A DNA stretch of 55,183 bases from JAWVYT01 sp046483065 (GCA_046483065.1 JAWODW010000108.1:1-55183), one strand, 5' to 3'. Positions 1 to 9,318 are shown, counted from the stretch's first letter. Numbers and translations are program-made. The notes: a model not told the origin generated them from the letters alone.

Positions 1-37
1 CGCCGTACCGATCACACCCTTCCGTGCGCCCTTCCAT

Positions 38-400
38 CTAATCCCCTACCCAGCCGAGGTGGGTCTGCTGGAAGGCGTCCGGGCCCTTCAGCCCGAAGCC
101 GAGGGCCCGGTCCATCCCGATATGTGCGGCCCACACGGCCGCCACCGTGGGGGCCCATGCCGGGCCGCCGCCGAGGAACCATACCAGGAGCGCTCCGGGC
201 CAGAGGTAGAGGTGGAGGAGGTTGTAGGTGAATGCACCGACCCGGGCGCCGGCCAGGTAGCCGAGCATGCCGAGGTCGGGAGCCAGGATCAGCGCGGCGA
301 AGAGCCACCACGACGCGTCCACGTGTGCGAAGACGGCGATGGACGCCACCAGCACCGCGAGTCCCTCCACCTTGAGCCAGGTCTTCGTGTAGTTGGGCAT
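38..400 (-). CDS. DUF4260 family membrane protein
   Basis: A 120-residue protein that matches the DUF4260 pattern throughout: an N-terminal K-x-E-G-L-A segment, an APDLGMLGY motif, a GAFTYNLLH motif, and a C-terminal MDRALGFGLK...THLGW signature. Three or four hydrophobic segments indicate an inner-membrane protein. The family has no assigned biochemical function. I chose the ATG at 400 because the conserved family N-terminus begins there; the frame stays open upstream to 538 but that extension looks like noise. It is transcribed divergently from the MATE exporter gene, separated by about 170 bp. The family call is from recognition of the motifs; the role is unknown. Confidence 0.85.
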   Translation of the reverse strand: MPNYTKTWLKVEGLAVLVASIAVFAHVDASWWLFAALILAPDLGMLGYLAGARVGAFTYNLLHLYLWPGALLVWFLGGGPAWAPTVAAVWAAHIGMDRALGFGLKGPDAFQQTHLGWVGD

Positions 401-570
401 GGGGCCCACGTTACAACAGGCCGCCGTGGCCTGACAACCGGCGTGGCCCTTCTGCCTGCGGAGCGATGACTCGAGGCGCATACTGCGGCCGACCGTCCGC
501 TCTGTTTGACCGCCGGCCCGGCGGCGCTCACCATGCATCGGTTCGTCGCTACACCATCCACGCTGTCGTC

Positions 571-1953
571 ATGCGCCTACGCCACCCACTCGATCGGGAG
601 ATCCTGACGCTGGCCCTGCCGGCGCTGGGCGCGCTGGCCGCCGACCCGCTGGTCTCCATGGTGGACACGGCGTTCGTCGGGCGTCTGGGCGTGACGCCCC
701 TGGGCGCCCTCGGCGTGAATGCGTCGGTGTTCTCCATGACGTTCGTGGTCTTCAACTTCCTTGCGTACGGGACCACACCGATGATCGCCCGGGCGGTCGG
801 CCGCGGTGACAAGGAGCGGGCCGGGCGGCTCGCGGTGGAGGCGCTGACGCTGGCCGTGGTGGCGGGCCTCGTGGCGCTTGCGTTGATCCAGGCGTTCGCC
901 GGGCCGATCCTCTCGGTCATGGGTGCCACCGGCGAGCTTCGCGACCCGGCGCTGACCTACCTCCGGATCCGGGCGTTCGCCGGCCCGGCCGTGCTCATCA
1001 TCACCGCGGGGCACGGGATATTCCGGGGCTGGCACGACACCCGCACCCCGCTGGTGGTATCGCTGGGGCTCAACCTCGTGAATCTGGCCCTGGACCCGTT
1101 CCTGATCTTCGGGTTGGGCTGGGGGCTCGCGGGCGCCGCTGCGGCCACCGCCATCGCCCAATGGACCGGGGCCCTCTGGTTCATGTGGCTGGTCCTCCAC
1201 CGGCGTCGCGCTGCCCTGGGCGTGGTGCTCCACCTGCCCCGACCGGGCGACCTGCTGCCGTTCCTCCAGGTCGGCGGTGCGCTGGTAGTCCGTACGCTGG
1301 CGCTGATCGGGACCATGACGTTGGCCACGGCCGTGGCCACGCGGGTCGGCACGCTGGCCGTGGCGGCCCATCAGGTGGCCTCCCAGCTCTGGATGCTCCT
1401 CGCCCTCGTGGTCGATGCGCTGGCCGTGGCCGCCCAGGCCATGGTGGCCCGCTACCGGGGGGGCGAAGACGGTGCGGCGCCCGATCCCGAGCGGACCACC
1501 GGGAAGCGTTTGGATCGGCGATCCGCGCTCCAACACCGGACGGACGTCACGGCCCGCGCGGCGTCGGCCCGGCTCCTTTCGTGGGGAGTGGTGGTGGGGT
1601 TCGGCCTCGCCGCCCTCTTCCTGGCCGCGCGCCCCTGGCTGCCCCGGGTCTTCACCGATGACCCGGCCGCCATTGCCCGGGTGGACGCCATCCTCCCGTT
1701 CGTGATCTGGATGCAGCCACTGAACGGGCTGGTCTTCGTCTGGGACGGCGTGCTCATGGGGGCCGAGGACTTCCGGTTCCTGGCCGTCCAGATGCTGGTG
1801 TCCGCTGCGGCGGCTGCGGCTGTGCTCCTGGCGGTGGTGCCCATGGGCTGGGGACTGGTGGGCGTGTGGTGGGGGATCGTGACACTCATGGGGGGGCGGG
1901 CCGTCAGCCTCGGTGCCCGCTACTTCGGGATCATAGGCCGCCAGGTGCCCTGA
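571..1953 (+). CDS. MATE family efflux transporter (DinF-like)
   Basis: A 460-residue polytopic membrane protein, the usual MATE length, with about 12 hydrophobic segments and the typical duplicated-bundle organisation. The first half carries the MATE-like stretch with MVDTAFVGRLG and GALGVNASVF, and a central GHGIFRGWHDTRTPL loop resembles DinF-type members. Such proteins export organic cations or drugs by H+ or Na+ antiport; substrate cannot be read from sequence. I chose ATG 571 because the preceding 35 codons of the open frame have no family resemblance. It stands alone on the plus strand, with a 76-bp gap before the phosphatase gene. Confidence 0.88.
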   Translation: MRLRHPLDREILTLALPALGALAADPLVSMVDTAFVGRLGVTPLGALGVNASVFSMTFVVFNFLAYGTTPMIARAVGRGDKERAGRLAVEALTLAVVAGLVALALIQAFAGPILSVMGATGELRDPALTYLRIRAFAGPAVLIITAGHGIFRGWHDTRTPLVVSLGLNLVNLALDPFLIFGLGWGLAGAAAATAIAQWTGALWFMWLVLHRRRAALGVVLHLPRPGDLLPFLQVGGALVVRTLALIGTMTLATAVATRVGTLAVAAHQVASQLWMLLALVVDALAVAAQAMVARYRGGEDGAAPDPERTTGKRLDRRSALQHRTDVTARAASARLLSWGVVVGFGLAALFLAARPWLPRVFTDDPAAIARVDAILPFVIWMQPLNGLVFVWDGVLMGAEDFRFLAVQMLVSAAAAAAVLLAVVPMGWGLVGVWWGIVTLMGGRAVSLGARYFGIIGRQVP

Positions 1954-2029
1954 CCCTCTTTGACGGTGGGCGAAGTGACGCGACTCCTGCTACGTTTCGC
2001 CAACGCTACAGCCAACCCGGGACGATCCC

Positions 2030-3436
2030 GTGGTCCGATACAGAACTCTCCTCGTGGCCGCCGCAATGCTGGCGGTGTCCGTGGCCGGCAGCGCCGCCTG
2101 CGCCCGGGCCCCGCAACCGGTGCGCCCCGACTCGGCTCGGGCCCCACAGCCGGAAACCACCGCGTCGTCGCCGACGGCGAAGCCCGGGGGCGTCACCCCG
2201 GCCGGCGGGCCGCGGCGTGGAAGCGCCATCTTCGTCCACCCGGACGGTGCCGGTCCGGCCCACTGGAACGCCGCCCGGCTCCTCACGGTGGGCCCCGATG
2301 GCACCATGGCGTGGGATCGGTTGGAGCAGGTGGGCGTATACCGCGGGCATATGACCAACTCCCTGGGCGCCAGCTCCCACGGCGGCGCCACGGCCCATGC
2401 GTACGGGGTGAAGGTGCCGTACGACTCATACGGGATGGCCGGGCAGGAGCCGCTGACCGCCCTCTCCGGGAAGCCGTTCAGCATTCTGACGGAAGCGAAG
2501 GAGGCGGGCCTCGCCACGGCGCTGATCAACAGCGGCCACATCGCCGAGCCCGGGACGGGCGTCTTCGCGGCGAGTGCAGCGAGCCGGTCCGACATCGAGT
2601 CTATCACCACCCAGATCCTGGAGGGCGGCACGGACATCATCCTGGCCGGCGGCGAGATCCTGCTGCTGCCGGTGGGGGAGAAGGGCTACCACGGCTACTC
2701 CGGGATGCGTCGCGGTGATGAGAACATGGTGGAGCGGGCGCGGGAGCTGGGCTACCGGGTCGTCTACACCCGGGACCAGCTCATGGCGCTGCCCGACACC
2801 ACGTCGAAGGTACTGGGGCTCTTCGCCGCGTCCCACACGTTCTGGGACCGGTCGGAGGAACTGCTCGAGGAGCTGGGGCTGCCACTCTACGTGCCGGAGG
2901 CGCCCTCGCTGGCGGAGATGACCCGGAAGGCGCTCCGCATGCTCGCTACCCGCGACACACGCTTCCTGCTCGTGGTCGAGGAGGAGGGCTCCGACAACTT
3001 TGCCAACCACAACAACGCCCGGGGCACGCTCACCGCCCTGGCCCGTGCCGATGACGCCCTGGACGTGGCGCTGGGCTACATCGAGCGGAACCCGGAGACG
3101 CTTCTTCTCACCACCGCCGACAGCGACGCAGGCGGCCTCCAGGTCTTCCCCGTGCGCGATCCCGTCCGCTACCACCTCCCGCTGCAGCCGACCACCAACA
3201 TCGGCTCGCCGTTGGACGGCCGGGCCGGCACCGGGACCCCGCCGTTCATCGCCGTGCCCGACGCCGCCGGCAGGGAGCTCCGATTCGGCATCGCCTGGGC
3301 CGGGCAGACCGACTTCCTGGGCGGGAACGTGGCCCGGGCCCGCGGCCTCAACGCAGAGCTCCTCCCGGCCAACGTCGACAACACGGACATCTACCGGATG
3401 CTCTACGCCACCCTGTTCGGGCGCTGGCTGGAGTAG
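2030..3436 (+). CDS. alkaline phosphatase-like secreted protein with altered metal ligands
   Basis: A 468-residue protein with an N-terminal hydrophobic segment ending in a Cys near residue 24 (SAAC, a weak lipobox), so it is exported and perhaps lipid-anchored. The alkaline phosphatase fold is recognisable from HPDGAG (Asp72, equivalent to E. coli PhoA Asp51), a serine loop SSHGGATA (Ser116 at the nucleophile position), VEEEGSDNFANH (Glu and His327 conserved) and TADSDAGG. Compared with E. coli PhoA, the Asp327 position appears as Asn and the His370 position as Ser, and no obvious His412 equivalent is visible. It therefore belongs to a divergent subfamily whose activity or metal use may differ. 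The start is GTG 2030; there is no strong ribosome site. Substrate is unknown. Confidence 0.8.
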   Translation: MVRYRTLLVAAAMLAVSVAGSAACARAPQPVRPDSARAPQPETTASSPTAKPGGVTPAGGPRRGSAIFVHPDGAGPAHWNAARLLTVGPDGTMAWDRLEQVGVYRGHMTNSLGASSHGGATAHAYGVKVPYDSYGMAGQEPLTALSGKPFSILTEAKEAGLATALINSGHIAEPGTGVFAASAASRSDIESITTQILEGGTDIILAGGEILLLPVGEKGYHGYSGMRRGDENMVERARELGYRVVYTRDQLMALPDTTSKVLGLFAASHTFWDRSEELLEELGLPLYVPEAPSLAEMTRKALRMLATRDTRFLLVVEEEGSDNFANHNNARGTLTALARADDALDVALGYIERNPETLLLTTADSDAGGLQVFPVRDPVRYHLPLQPTTNIGSPLDGRAGTGTPPFIAVPDAAGRELRFGIAWAGQTDFLGGNVARARGLNAELLPANVDNTDIYRMLYATLFGRWLE

Positions 3437-3583
3437 GGTGGCAGCGTGGTCGGCGGGCCCGGCGCGGGAATCCGCCGCCGGTGGCCGCGGCCGGTTCTGC
3501 GCCGTATCTTGGTTCCCCCGTTCGCGACCGGCTCCGGCACCATCGGCGTATGTGAACAGGCCACCTCTCTGGAGACATCGAAC

Positions 3584-5269
3584 ATGCGACGTCTTTTCAG
3601 CACCGCTGCACTCTTCTCGCTTCTCTTCCTCGCCGGCTGCGGCAACGGTGGCGAGATGGCCATCGACATGGCCGTAGCTGAGCCGGCGGCGGAAGCTATT
3701 GATACCGAGGACATGATGCGCCACGTCGGCCGTCTCGCCGCCGACGCCTTCGGCGGGCGTGCGCCGGCGTCGGCGGGCGAGGACAGCACCATCGCCTACC
3801 TGACCGAGCAGTTCCAGGCGCTGGGGCTCGAGCCGGGCAACCCCGACGGCAGCTGGACCCAGCCGGTGACGCTGGTCGGGATCCGGTCGCAGGGCACCGG
3901 TGCCATCGATGTGAACGGCCAGCCGGTACGGTTGAGTGATCCGGACGAATTCATCGGCTGGAGCTATCGCGACGCCCCCTCCGTGGACGTCAACGAGTCG
4001 GAGCTGATTTTCGTGGGCTATGGCGTGGACGCCCCCGAGTACGGGTGGGACGACTACGCCGGCCGGGACATGACCGGGAAGACGCTTGTCATGTTGGTGA
4101 ACGACCCGCCGGTGCGCCTCGAGGGCGACCCGGACGCGCTGGATCCCGCCATGTTCAACGGCGAGGCCATGACGTACTACGGCCGGTGGACGTACAAGTA
4201 CGACGTGGGCGCGGCGAAGGGCGCCGACGCCGTGATCATCGTCCATGAGACGGAGCCTGCGGGCTACCCGTGGTCGGTGGTCACCGGGAGCTGGGGCGGC
4301 GAGAACTTCGACATCGTGAGCGAGGGCGGCGCGGAGCCGCTGAAGGTGGAGGCCTGGATCACCCGGGAGAAGGCCGAGGAGCTCTTTGCCGCCGCCGGCT
4401 ACGACTTCGAGGAGATGAAGGCGGCGGCCCGGACGCAGGACTTCGAGCCGGTCTCGCTGGGCGCCACCGCCGACTTCGAGGTCGAGATGACGCGTCGGGC
4501 CGTGGACTCGCGGAACGTGGCGGCCAAGGTGGTCGGGAGCGAGCGTCCGGACGAGTACGTGGTCTATACGGCCCACTGGGACCACCTGGGCACGGACCCA
4601 TCCATCGAAGGTGACAGCATCTACAACGGCGCCATGGACAACGCCACGGGCACCGCGGGCCTGCTGGAGCTCGCCGAAGCGTTCATGGCGCTTCCCACGC
4701 CGCCGAGCCGGTCGATCCTGTTCCTGGCCGTGACCGCCGAGGAGCAGGGGCTGTTGGGCGCGAAGTACTACGCTGAGAACCCCCTCTACCCGCTGGACCG
4801 GACGCTGGCCAACATCAACATCGACGGGCTGAACACCTGGGGGCCCACCGAGGACGTGGTGGTGATCGGCTACGGGAGCAGCTCGCTGGAGGAGACGCTT
4901 CACACGTATGCCCGGACCCAGGACCGGACGCTGACGCCGGACCCGGAGTCGGAGAAAGGGTTCTACTACCGGTCCGACCATTTCGAGTTCGCCAAGCAGG
5001 GCGTGCCCGCCCTCTACATCGATACGGGTACCCGGTTCGAGGGCCGGTCCGCGGAGTGGGGCGAGCAGAAGCGGGAGGAGTTCACCGAGAACGACTACCA
5101 CAAGCCGTCCGACGAGATCAAGGAGGACTGGGACCTCTCGGGCGCCGTGGAGGACCTCCGGCTCACGTTCCTCGTGGGGTACGATGTAGCGGAGACGGGC
5201 ACCTGGCCCACGTGGAACGAAGGCAGCGAGTTCAGGGCCGCCCGTGAGGCGATGCTGGACGGACAATAG
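3584..5269 (+). CDS. M28 family metallopeptidase lipoprotein
   Basis: A 561-residue zinc aminopeptidase-like lipoprotein. The signal peptide ends in the lipobox LAGC. A protease-associated-type insertion occupies roughly residues 100-290, before the M28 catalytic core. All five expected metal ligands are visible: His331 (TAHWDH), Asp352 (GAMDNATG), Glu386/387 (TAEEQG), Asp414 (NIDG) and His466 (RSDHF). M28 enzymes with this layout cleave N-terminal residues from peptides at the cell surface or in the periplasm. ATG 3584 was chosen because a GGAG ribosome site lies just upstream and the signal peptide begins there; 46 upstream in-frame codons are discarded. A strong hairpin follows the gene at 5296-5325. 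Confidence 0.92.
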   Translation: MRRLFSTAALFSLLFLAGCGNGGEMAIDMAVAEPAAEAIDTEDMMRHVGRLAADAFGGRAPASAGEDSTIAYLTEQFQALGLEPGNPDGSWTQPVTLVGIRSQGTGAIDVNGQPVRLSDPDEFIGWSYRDAPSVDVNESELIFVGYGVDAPEYGWDDYAGRDMTGKTLVMLVNDPPVRLEGDPDALDPAMFNGEAMTYYGRWTYKYDVGAAKGADAVIIVHETEPAGYPWSVVTGSWGGENFDIVSEGGAEPLKVEAWITREKAEELFAAAGYDFEEMKAAARTQDFEPVSLGATADFEVEMTRRAVDSRNVAAKVVGSERPDEYVVYTAHWDHLGTDPSIEGDSIYNGAMDNATGTAGLLELAEAFMALPTPPSRSILFLAVTAEEQGLLGAKYYAENPLYPLDRTLANINIDGLNTWGPTEDVVVIGYGSSSLEETLHTYARTQDRTLTPDPESEKGFYYRSDHFEFAKQGVPALYIDTGTRFEGRSAEWGEQKREEFTENDYHKPSDEIKEDWDLSGAVEDLRLTFLVGYDVAETGTWPTWNEGSEFRAAREAMLDGQ

Positions 5270-5295
5270 CCGGGCGCAGCCGCCGTACACGGCCA

Positions 5296-5325
5296 GCGCC
5301 GCCGGGGGGGAGCTCCCGGCGGCGC
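5296..5325 (+). terminator. hairpin downstream of the M28 peptidase gene
   Basis: A perfect 11-bp inverted repeat (GCGCCGCCGGG at 5296-5306 and its complement at 5315-5325) with an 8-nt loop lies 26 bp after the peptidase stop. There is no run of T after the stem, so this could be a terminator that depends on other factors, or an mRNA-stabilising hairpin. Confidence 0.45.
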
Positions 5326-5428
5326 GGCCATTGCATCATCGCATGACGCCGGCACGGGCACGTCGACGGAATGCGGGCTTCGGGCCATATACGCAGATCT
5401 GCAGATCGATACACCGACGGGAGGTTGA

Positions 5429-5704
5429 GTGGCACAGAGCAAGGAGAAGCGCCGGAAGCGGAGAGAGATGCGGCTGATGCAGCAGGAAGCGACCTGGCTG
5501 CAGAAGGCTGTTTTCGCCTTCGGCAAGGTGGACGAGATCCGGGAAAAGATCGCCGATATGCACGAGCGCGATCCGGAGCCGTTCATCCTCAAGATCGGCC
5601 GCAGGAAGATCGATCTCGACGATGTGGCCGAGGCCATCGAGGAAGAGGTCCAGAGCACGTTGGAGATGCTGCGAGAGCGACGGGGCATGGTCCCCAGGAC
5701 CTGA
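5429..5704 (+). CDS. small conserved charged protein
   Basis: A 91-residue cytoplasmic protein, strongly basic at the N-terminus (KEKRRKRREMR) and then mainly helical and acidic, ending in a probable coiled coil (DDVAEAIEEEVQSTLEMLRER). I do not recognise a family. It starts at GTG 5429, chosen because GGGAGG lies about 5 nt upstream, one of the better ribosome sites in this window. It is followed after about 40 bp by the PAS histidine kinase gene, which could be cotranscribed. No function can be proposed from sequence. Confidence 0.7.
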   Translation: MAQSKEKRRKRREMRLMQQEATWLQKAVFAFGKVDEIREKIADMHERDPEPFILKIGRRKIDLDDVAEAIEEEVQSTLEMLRERRGMVPRT

Positions 5705-5743
5705 TTCCACCAGTACACCTTCCCACAACGCGGGCGGCACCTC

Positions 5744-7207
5744 ATGGTTCCGGCACCCCTGACTCCGGAATCTGACGAACGAGCCCCGACCGGCACCCGA
5801 CTGTACGGGTTCGGCTGGTGGCAGTACGACCTCCGTACCGGTGAGATCCAGTGGGACGCCCGGGCCCGGCAGATCTTCGGGCTGCCCGGCGAGGGTCCCC
5901 TCACGCTGGAGCAGGCCAGCTCGGTGATCCACCCCGATGACCGCGAGCTATCGGACGCGGTAGTGGCCGAGGCTCTCCGCCCCGGCTCCCCGGGGCGCTA
6001 CACGGTCCGGAAGCGGATCGTACGCGCCGATGGCGTCCACTGGATCCGCACACTGGGCCACGTCGAGTACGAGGACTCCCTGCAGGGCTCGGTGCCGGCG
6101 CGACTGGTGGGCGTGGTGGAGGAGCTGACGGACGAGGAGGCCGCGGAGGGGCCGTTCCAGACCGCCATGGCCGGTTCGGCCATCACTCTGGCCCACTGCG
6201 ATACCCACCTCCGCTACACCTGGATCTACAACCCGGATCCTCATTTCGATGCCGCCGACGTCATCGGCCGGCGTGACGATGAGCTGGCGCCTGCCGAGGA
6301 CGTGGCCGAGCTGATGGCGCTGAAGCGAGAGGTCATGGACCGGGATGTAGAGATCACCCGGGAGGTCGAGATCATCGTGGCGGGGGCGCCCCACTACTAT
6401 TCGGTTCACGCCGCGCCGCTTCACGACCACGAGGGCGCAGTGATCGGCGCGACCACGGCGGCGGCGGACGTGACGGAGCGAGTGCGAGCCGAGGACCTGG
6501 CCCGTGAGGCCAGCGAGGCGAAGAGCCGCCTGATGTCCATGATCAGCCACGAGCTCCGGACGCCCCTGGCCGGGATCCTCGGCCACGCCGAGCTCCTGGA
6601 GCAGGGGGTCCCCGAGGCGATCCCGGAGCGGGCGCTGGAGCACGTGGAGCGGATCCGGACCGGCGTGGGCCACATGCAGACCCTCATCGACGAGCTGCTC
6701 CGGTTCTCCCGGCTGCAGGCGGGTCGGGAGGAGGTGAGCCTCGACACGACCACGGCGGCCGCCGTGGCCGACGAGGCGTTGAGGGTCGTGGACGGCCTGG
6801 CCGGGAGCAAGGAGCTCGCTCTGGCGGTAGAGGTCGAGGAGCCTATGCCGGATCTGTGCACCGACGGGCAGAAGGTGGTGCAGGTGCTGGTCAACCTCCT
6901 GGGCAACGCCATCAAGTACACGGAGGAGGGAGGTGTCACGCTGCGGGGGGAGCGGGCCGGCGAGGCCTGTCTCTTCCACGTCGTAGACACCGGGATCGGC
7001 ATCGCCGGCGATCATCTCGACCGGGTGTTCGAGCCGTTCTGGCGGGCGCCCCGGGCCTCGACCGGCACGCGGCGGGGGACGGGCCTGGGGCTGGCGGTGG
7101 CCCGGGAGATCGCTCGCCTCCTCCACGGCGAGATCGAGGTGGAGAGCCGGCCCGGCGAAGGGAGCCGGTTCACGCTCCGGGTGCCATTCCAGCCGCCCGG
7201 AGGGTAG
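5744..7207 (+). CDS. PAS domain-containing sensor histidine kinase
   Basis: A 487-residue soluble-looking hybrid sensor. Two PAS-type domains occupy roughly residues 20-130 and 145-250 (the first with WWQYDLRTGEIQWDARAR and a PAC-like tail). A HisKA dimerisation domain follows, with the phospho-acceptor in ISHELRTP (His269), then a HATPase domain with N-box NLLGNAIKYTE, G1 box DTGIGI and G2 box RGTGLGLA. All catalytic boxes are intact. There is no transmembrane segment, so it probably senses a cytoplasmic signal. No response regulator is adjacent, making it an orphan kinase here. The start at ATG 5744 lacks a clear ribosome site. Confidence 0.9.
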   Translation: MVPAPLTPESDERAPTGTRLYGFGWWQYDLRTGEIQWDARARQIFGLPGEGPLTLEQASSVIHPDDRELSDAVVAEALRPGSPGRYTVRKRIVRADGVHWIRTLGHVEYEDSLQGSVPARLVGVVEELTDEEAAEGPFQTAMAGSAITLAHCDTHLRYTWIYNPDPHFDAADVIGRRDDELAPAEDVAELMALKREVMDRDVEITREVEIIVAGAPHYYSVHAAPLHDHEGAVIGATTAAADVTERVRAEDLAREASEAKSRLMSMISHELRTPLAGILGHAELLEQGVPEAIPERALEHVERIRTGVGHMQTLIDELLRFSRLQAGREEVSLDTTTAAAVADEALRVVDGLAGSKELALAVEVEEPMPDLCTDGQKVVQVLVNLLGNAIKYTEEGGVTLRGERAGEACLFHVVDTGIGIAGDHLDRVFEPFWRAPRASTGTRRGTGLGLAVAREIARLLHGEIEVESRPGEGSRFTLRVPFQPPGG

Positions 7208-7228
7208 AGCGCGTAAGGGGGTGGCCGC

Positions 7229-7620
7229 TCAGGCGGCGCCCCCGATGTGCTGGCGGCTGAAGGCCAGGCGGCTCACGGGTCGTCCCGTGAAGTAGCCCTG
7301 GATGAATTCGCACCGTGAGACCGCCACCCGGTCTTACTCGGTAGGCTCCTCCACGCCCTCCACCACGTCCGGCAGCTCGGGGTCCACCAGGTACCGGGCA
7401 GACAGGTTCACGGCGATCCAGCCGTCTCATCCCGCCTCGGCGCCCACCACATCACCCCCCTGGACCGACCGGATCGGCTGATGGTGCAGCTGGGACTGGG
7501 AGATGGCATCGCTATCCGTGAGCTCCTCCATGAGCCCCGCCCGACGCAGCGCCTCCCTCCCCGTAGCAGCCGAGGCGTCCACACCCAACCTGGCGCTGAG
7601 CCCCAGGAGCAGCCGCCGCG
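7229..7620 (-). pseudogene. decayed EAL (c-di-GMP phosphodiesterase) domain remnant
   Basis: Read on the minus strand in a single frame, this stretch yields REALRRAGL...LHHQPI, then WIAVNLSARYLVDPEL, then CEFIQGYFTGRPVS. These are three separated pieces of an EAL domain that align in order with the intact GGDEF-EAL gene at 16259-17602 (VEALRRAGL, LHYQPI, WISVNLSGRTL, CDMVQGYLLGRPVA). Two in-frame stops (minus-strand codons at 7427-7429 and 7334-7336) and large missing segments between the pieces show it is not functional. Its 5' side is cut off by the end of the SusD-like gene. It fills the gap between the histidine kinase and the SusD-like gene. Homology is visible directly; decay by internal deletion is inferred. 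Confidence 0.75.
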
Positions 7621-9273
7621 TCAGTTCTCGTCGAACCAGCTGTAGCTGCTGCCAGGGGAGGCGCTCTGGCCGCCCACGCCGCCGAATGTGATGCACGGCT
7701 CGTTCAGCAGGATCAGCTCCTCGCAGGGCACCGGCGCCTGGAGGAACGTGCCGGCGTAGAGGTCGCCCCAGCCGCGGGCGTCGAAGTACCAGGGCGCGTT
7801 GAAGAGCCCCTTCATCCGCGTCTCCAACCGCTTCTCCCACTTGAGCATCTCCATCAGATCGCCGCAGGTGCCGTCCGGGAGTCGGGGCACGCAGTCGGTG
7901 TTGGTGCCGGCGCCGTCCGTCGGGCTCAGGCCGGCGGCAGTCCGACTCATGTTGATGAGCCCGGCCGCCTCAGGGAGCTGGCCCTTCCGGAGCAGCCCTT
8001 CGGCCTTGAGCAGGCGCATCTCCGCCATCGAAATCTCCGGCCACTGGCCATCCACCTGCCGCCAATACGGTTCCGTCTCGACGCTCCAGTAGTAGGACCA
8101 GCGCCAGGTCCCGCGCTCGGGCCGGTACCACATGGTGCGGATGTCCCAGGCCCGGTCTTCCCCACCGATCTGGCCCTCGAGCCCGTTCGGGATCACGTAG
8201 AGCGATCCCGGGTTCGCCTCCTGCTCGGCCAGGGTGGCGCCCTGTGGGAACCGGGTGTCGGGTGTGACGATGAGGACCGGGTCCTCCGTGCCGTCACCAT
8301 TGGAGACGGGGTTCGGGATTCGCTCTCTGATGTCCTGGAGCAGCCACCGCTGGTAGTCCCCGGACTGGTCGGCCATCCCGATGATGAAGTATGTCTCCAG
8401 CGACCACTGCGGCAGGCTCGAATAGTAGAGGGCCGCGTTGAACCAACTGCTCCAGTCCAGGTGAATGGTCCAGGTCTCGTTGATCCCGGCGTCGACATCG
8501 GCTATGACGGCGTCCCAGTCGGCCGTGGACCGGTGGTGGGGAAGGCGAGCCACTCCGGCGCGGAACCGGGCGGCGAACGAGTGGGCCAGGCGGGCCAACT
8601 GGTCCGGCGAGACCTCCACCGACATCCATTCCGCCGGGATCGCCGGCCACTCGGCCCCGGCCGAGCGCTCGGCCGCCTCGTACAGGTATCGGAGGGCGCG
8701 CTCCATGAGCTCACGGTGCTCGAGCAGCCGGTCTTCGTGCACGTCGAGCGTGTTCTCATCGACTATGGCGGCGCGGTCGTACAGGAGCGCCAGGCTGCCG
8801 TGGCCGAGCCCCTGCACGAACCGGCCAAAGGCCCGGAGCCGGTCGATTTCGGCCTCCGCCATCTCGTCCCTCAGCTGCGCGTTCTCGTCCAGCACACGCA
8901 GGGCGAGCGCCACCTGTACGAGCGCGTCGTTCCATCCGTACCACGGCGCATCGTCGTCCCAGTAGTAGGCTTCCCCGGGGCCGGGGAGCGCGGTGCGGGG
9001 GATGGTGGAGTAGAAGCTCGGGGCGCAGGCCGGGCTCGAGTGCTGGAACGAGGCGGTGCTCAGCAAGCGCCCGAATTCGCCCGCCGCTTCCGTCTGGGCG
9101 GTCGTGTACCACCGGCGGAAGCTGTCCCCGATCATCGTTTCCACGGCGTCCGGATTGGCGTACGCCGCCGAGCTGGTCGGGGAGTTGGGGTTCGTGATCT
9201 CGAGGTCGTAACAGCCGGTGGCAACAGTGCCGAGGGTGATGGCTGCAACGAGGGGTGGGGCGAGCCGTATCAC
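7621..9273 (-). CDS. SusD/RagB-like outer-membrane lipoprotein
   Basis: A 550-residue protein with a signal peptide ending in the lipobox TGC, then YDLEITNPNSPT, a typical beginning of mature RagB/SusD proteins. The C-terminal part has the family's EMRLLKAEGLLRKG helix, INMSRTAAGL, and LKWEKRLETRM...WYFDARGWGDL. SusD proteins are surface glycan- or nutrient-binding lids on SusC TonB-dependent porins. No SusC gene is in this window, so the partner is elsewhere or missing. I chose GTG 9273 because AGGAGG sits 7 nt upstream; the ORF could otherwise extend to 9348. It is transcribed away from the esterase-like gene's 3' end, about 100 bp apart. Confidence 0.88.
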   Translation of the reverse strand: MIRLAPPLVAAITLGTVATGCYDLEITNPNSPTSSAAYANPDAVETMIGDSFRRWYTTAQTEAAGEFGRLLSTASFQHSSPACAPSFYSTIPRTALPGPGEAYYWDDDAPWYGWNDALVQVALALRVLDENAQLRDEMAEAEIDRLRAFGRFVQGLGHGSLALLYDRAAIVDENTLDVHEDRLLEHRELMERALRYLYEAAERSAGAEWPAIPAEWMSVEVSPDQLARLAHSFAARFRAGVARLPHHRSTADWDAVIADVDAGINETWTIHLDWSSWFNAALYYSSLPQWSLETYFIIGMADQSGDYQRWLLQDIRERIPNPVSNGDGTEDPVLIVTPDTRFPQGATLAEQEANPGSLYVIPNGLEGQIGGEDRAWDIRTMWYRPERGTWRWSYYWSVETEPYWRQVDGQWPEISMAEMRLLKAEGLLRKGQLPEAAGLINMSRTAAGLSPTDGAGTNTDCVPRLPDGTCGDLMEMLKWEKRLETRMKGLFNAPWYFDARGWGDLYAGTFLQAPVPCEELILLNEPCITFGGVGGQSASPGSSYSWFDEN

Positions 9274-9318
9274 GCTTACCTCCTGAGAAAAGTACGTGCA
9301 GGCAAGCTTCACAAACTG

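Noticed and set aside
2426..5290. 954-residue minus-strand open frame over the phosphatase and peptidase genes
   Set aside because: It is an antisense shadow: the plus-strand frames have intact catalytic motifs, while this one is Gly/Arg/His-rich with no recognisable domain.
7427..7840. 137-residue minus-strand open frame overlapping the SusD-like 3' end
   Set aside because: Only its last 50 residues resemble anything (EAL fragment); the rest is SusD-like DNA in another frame, so it is reported as part of a pseudogene.
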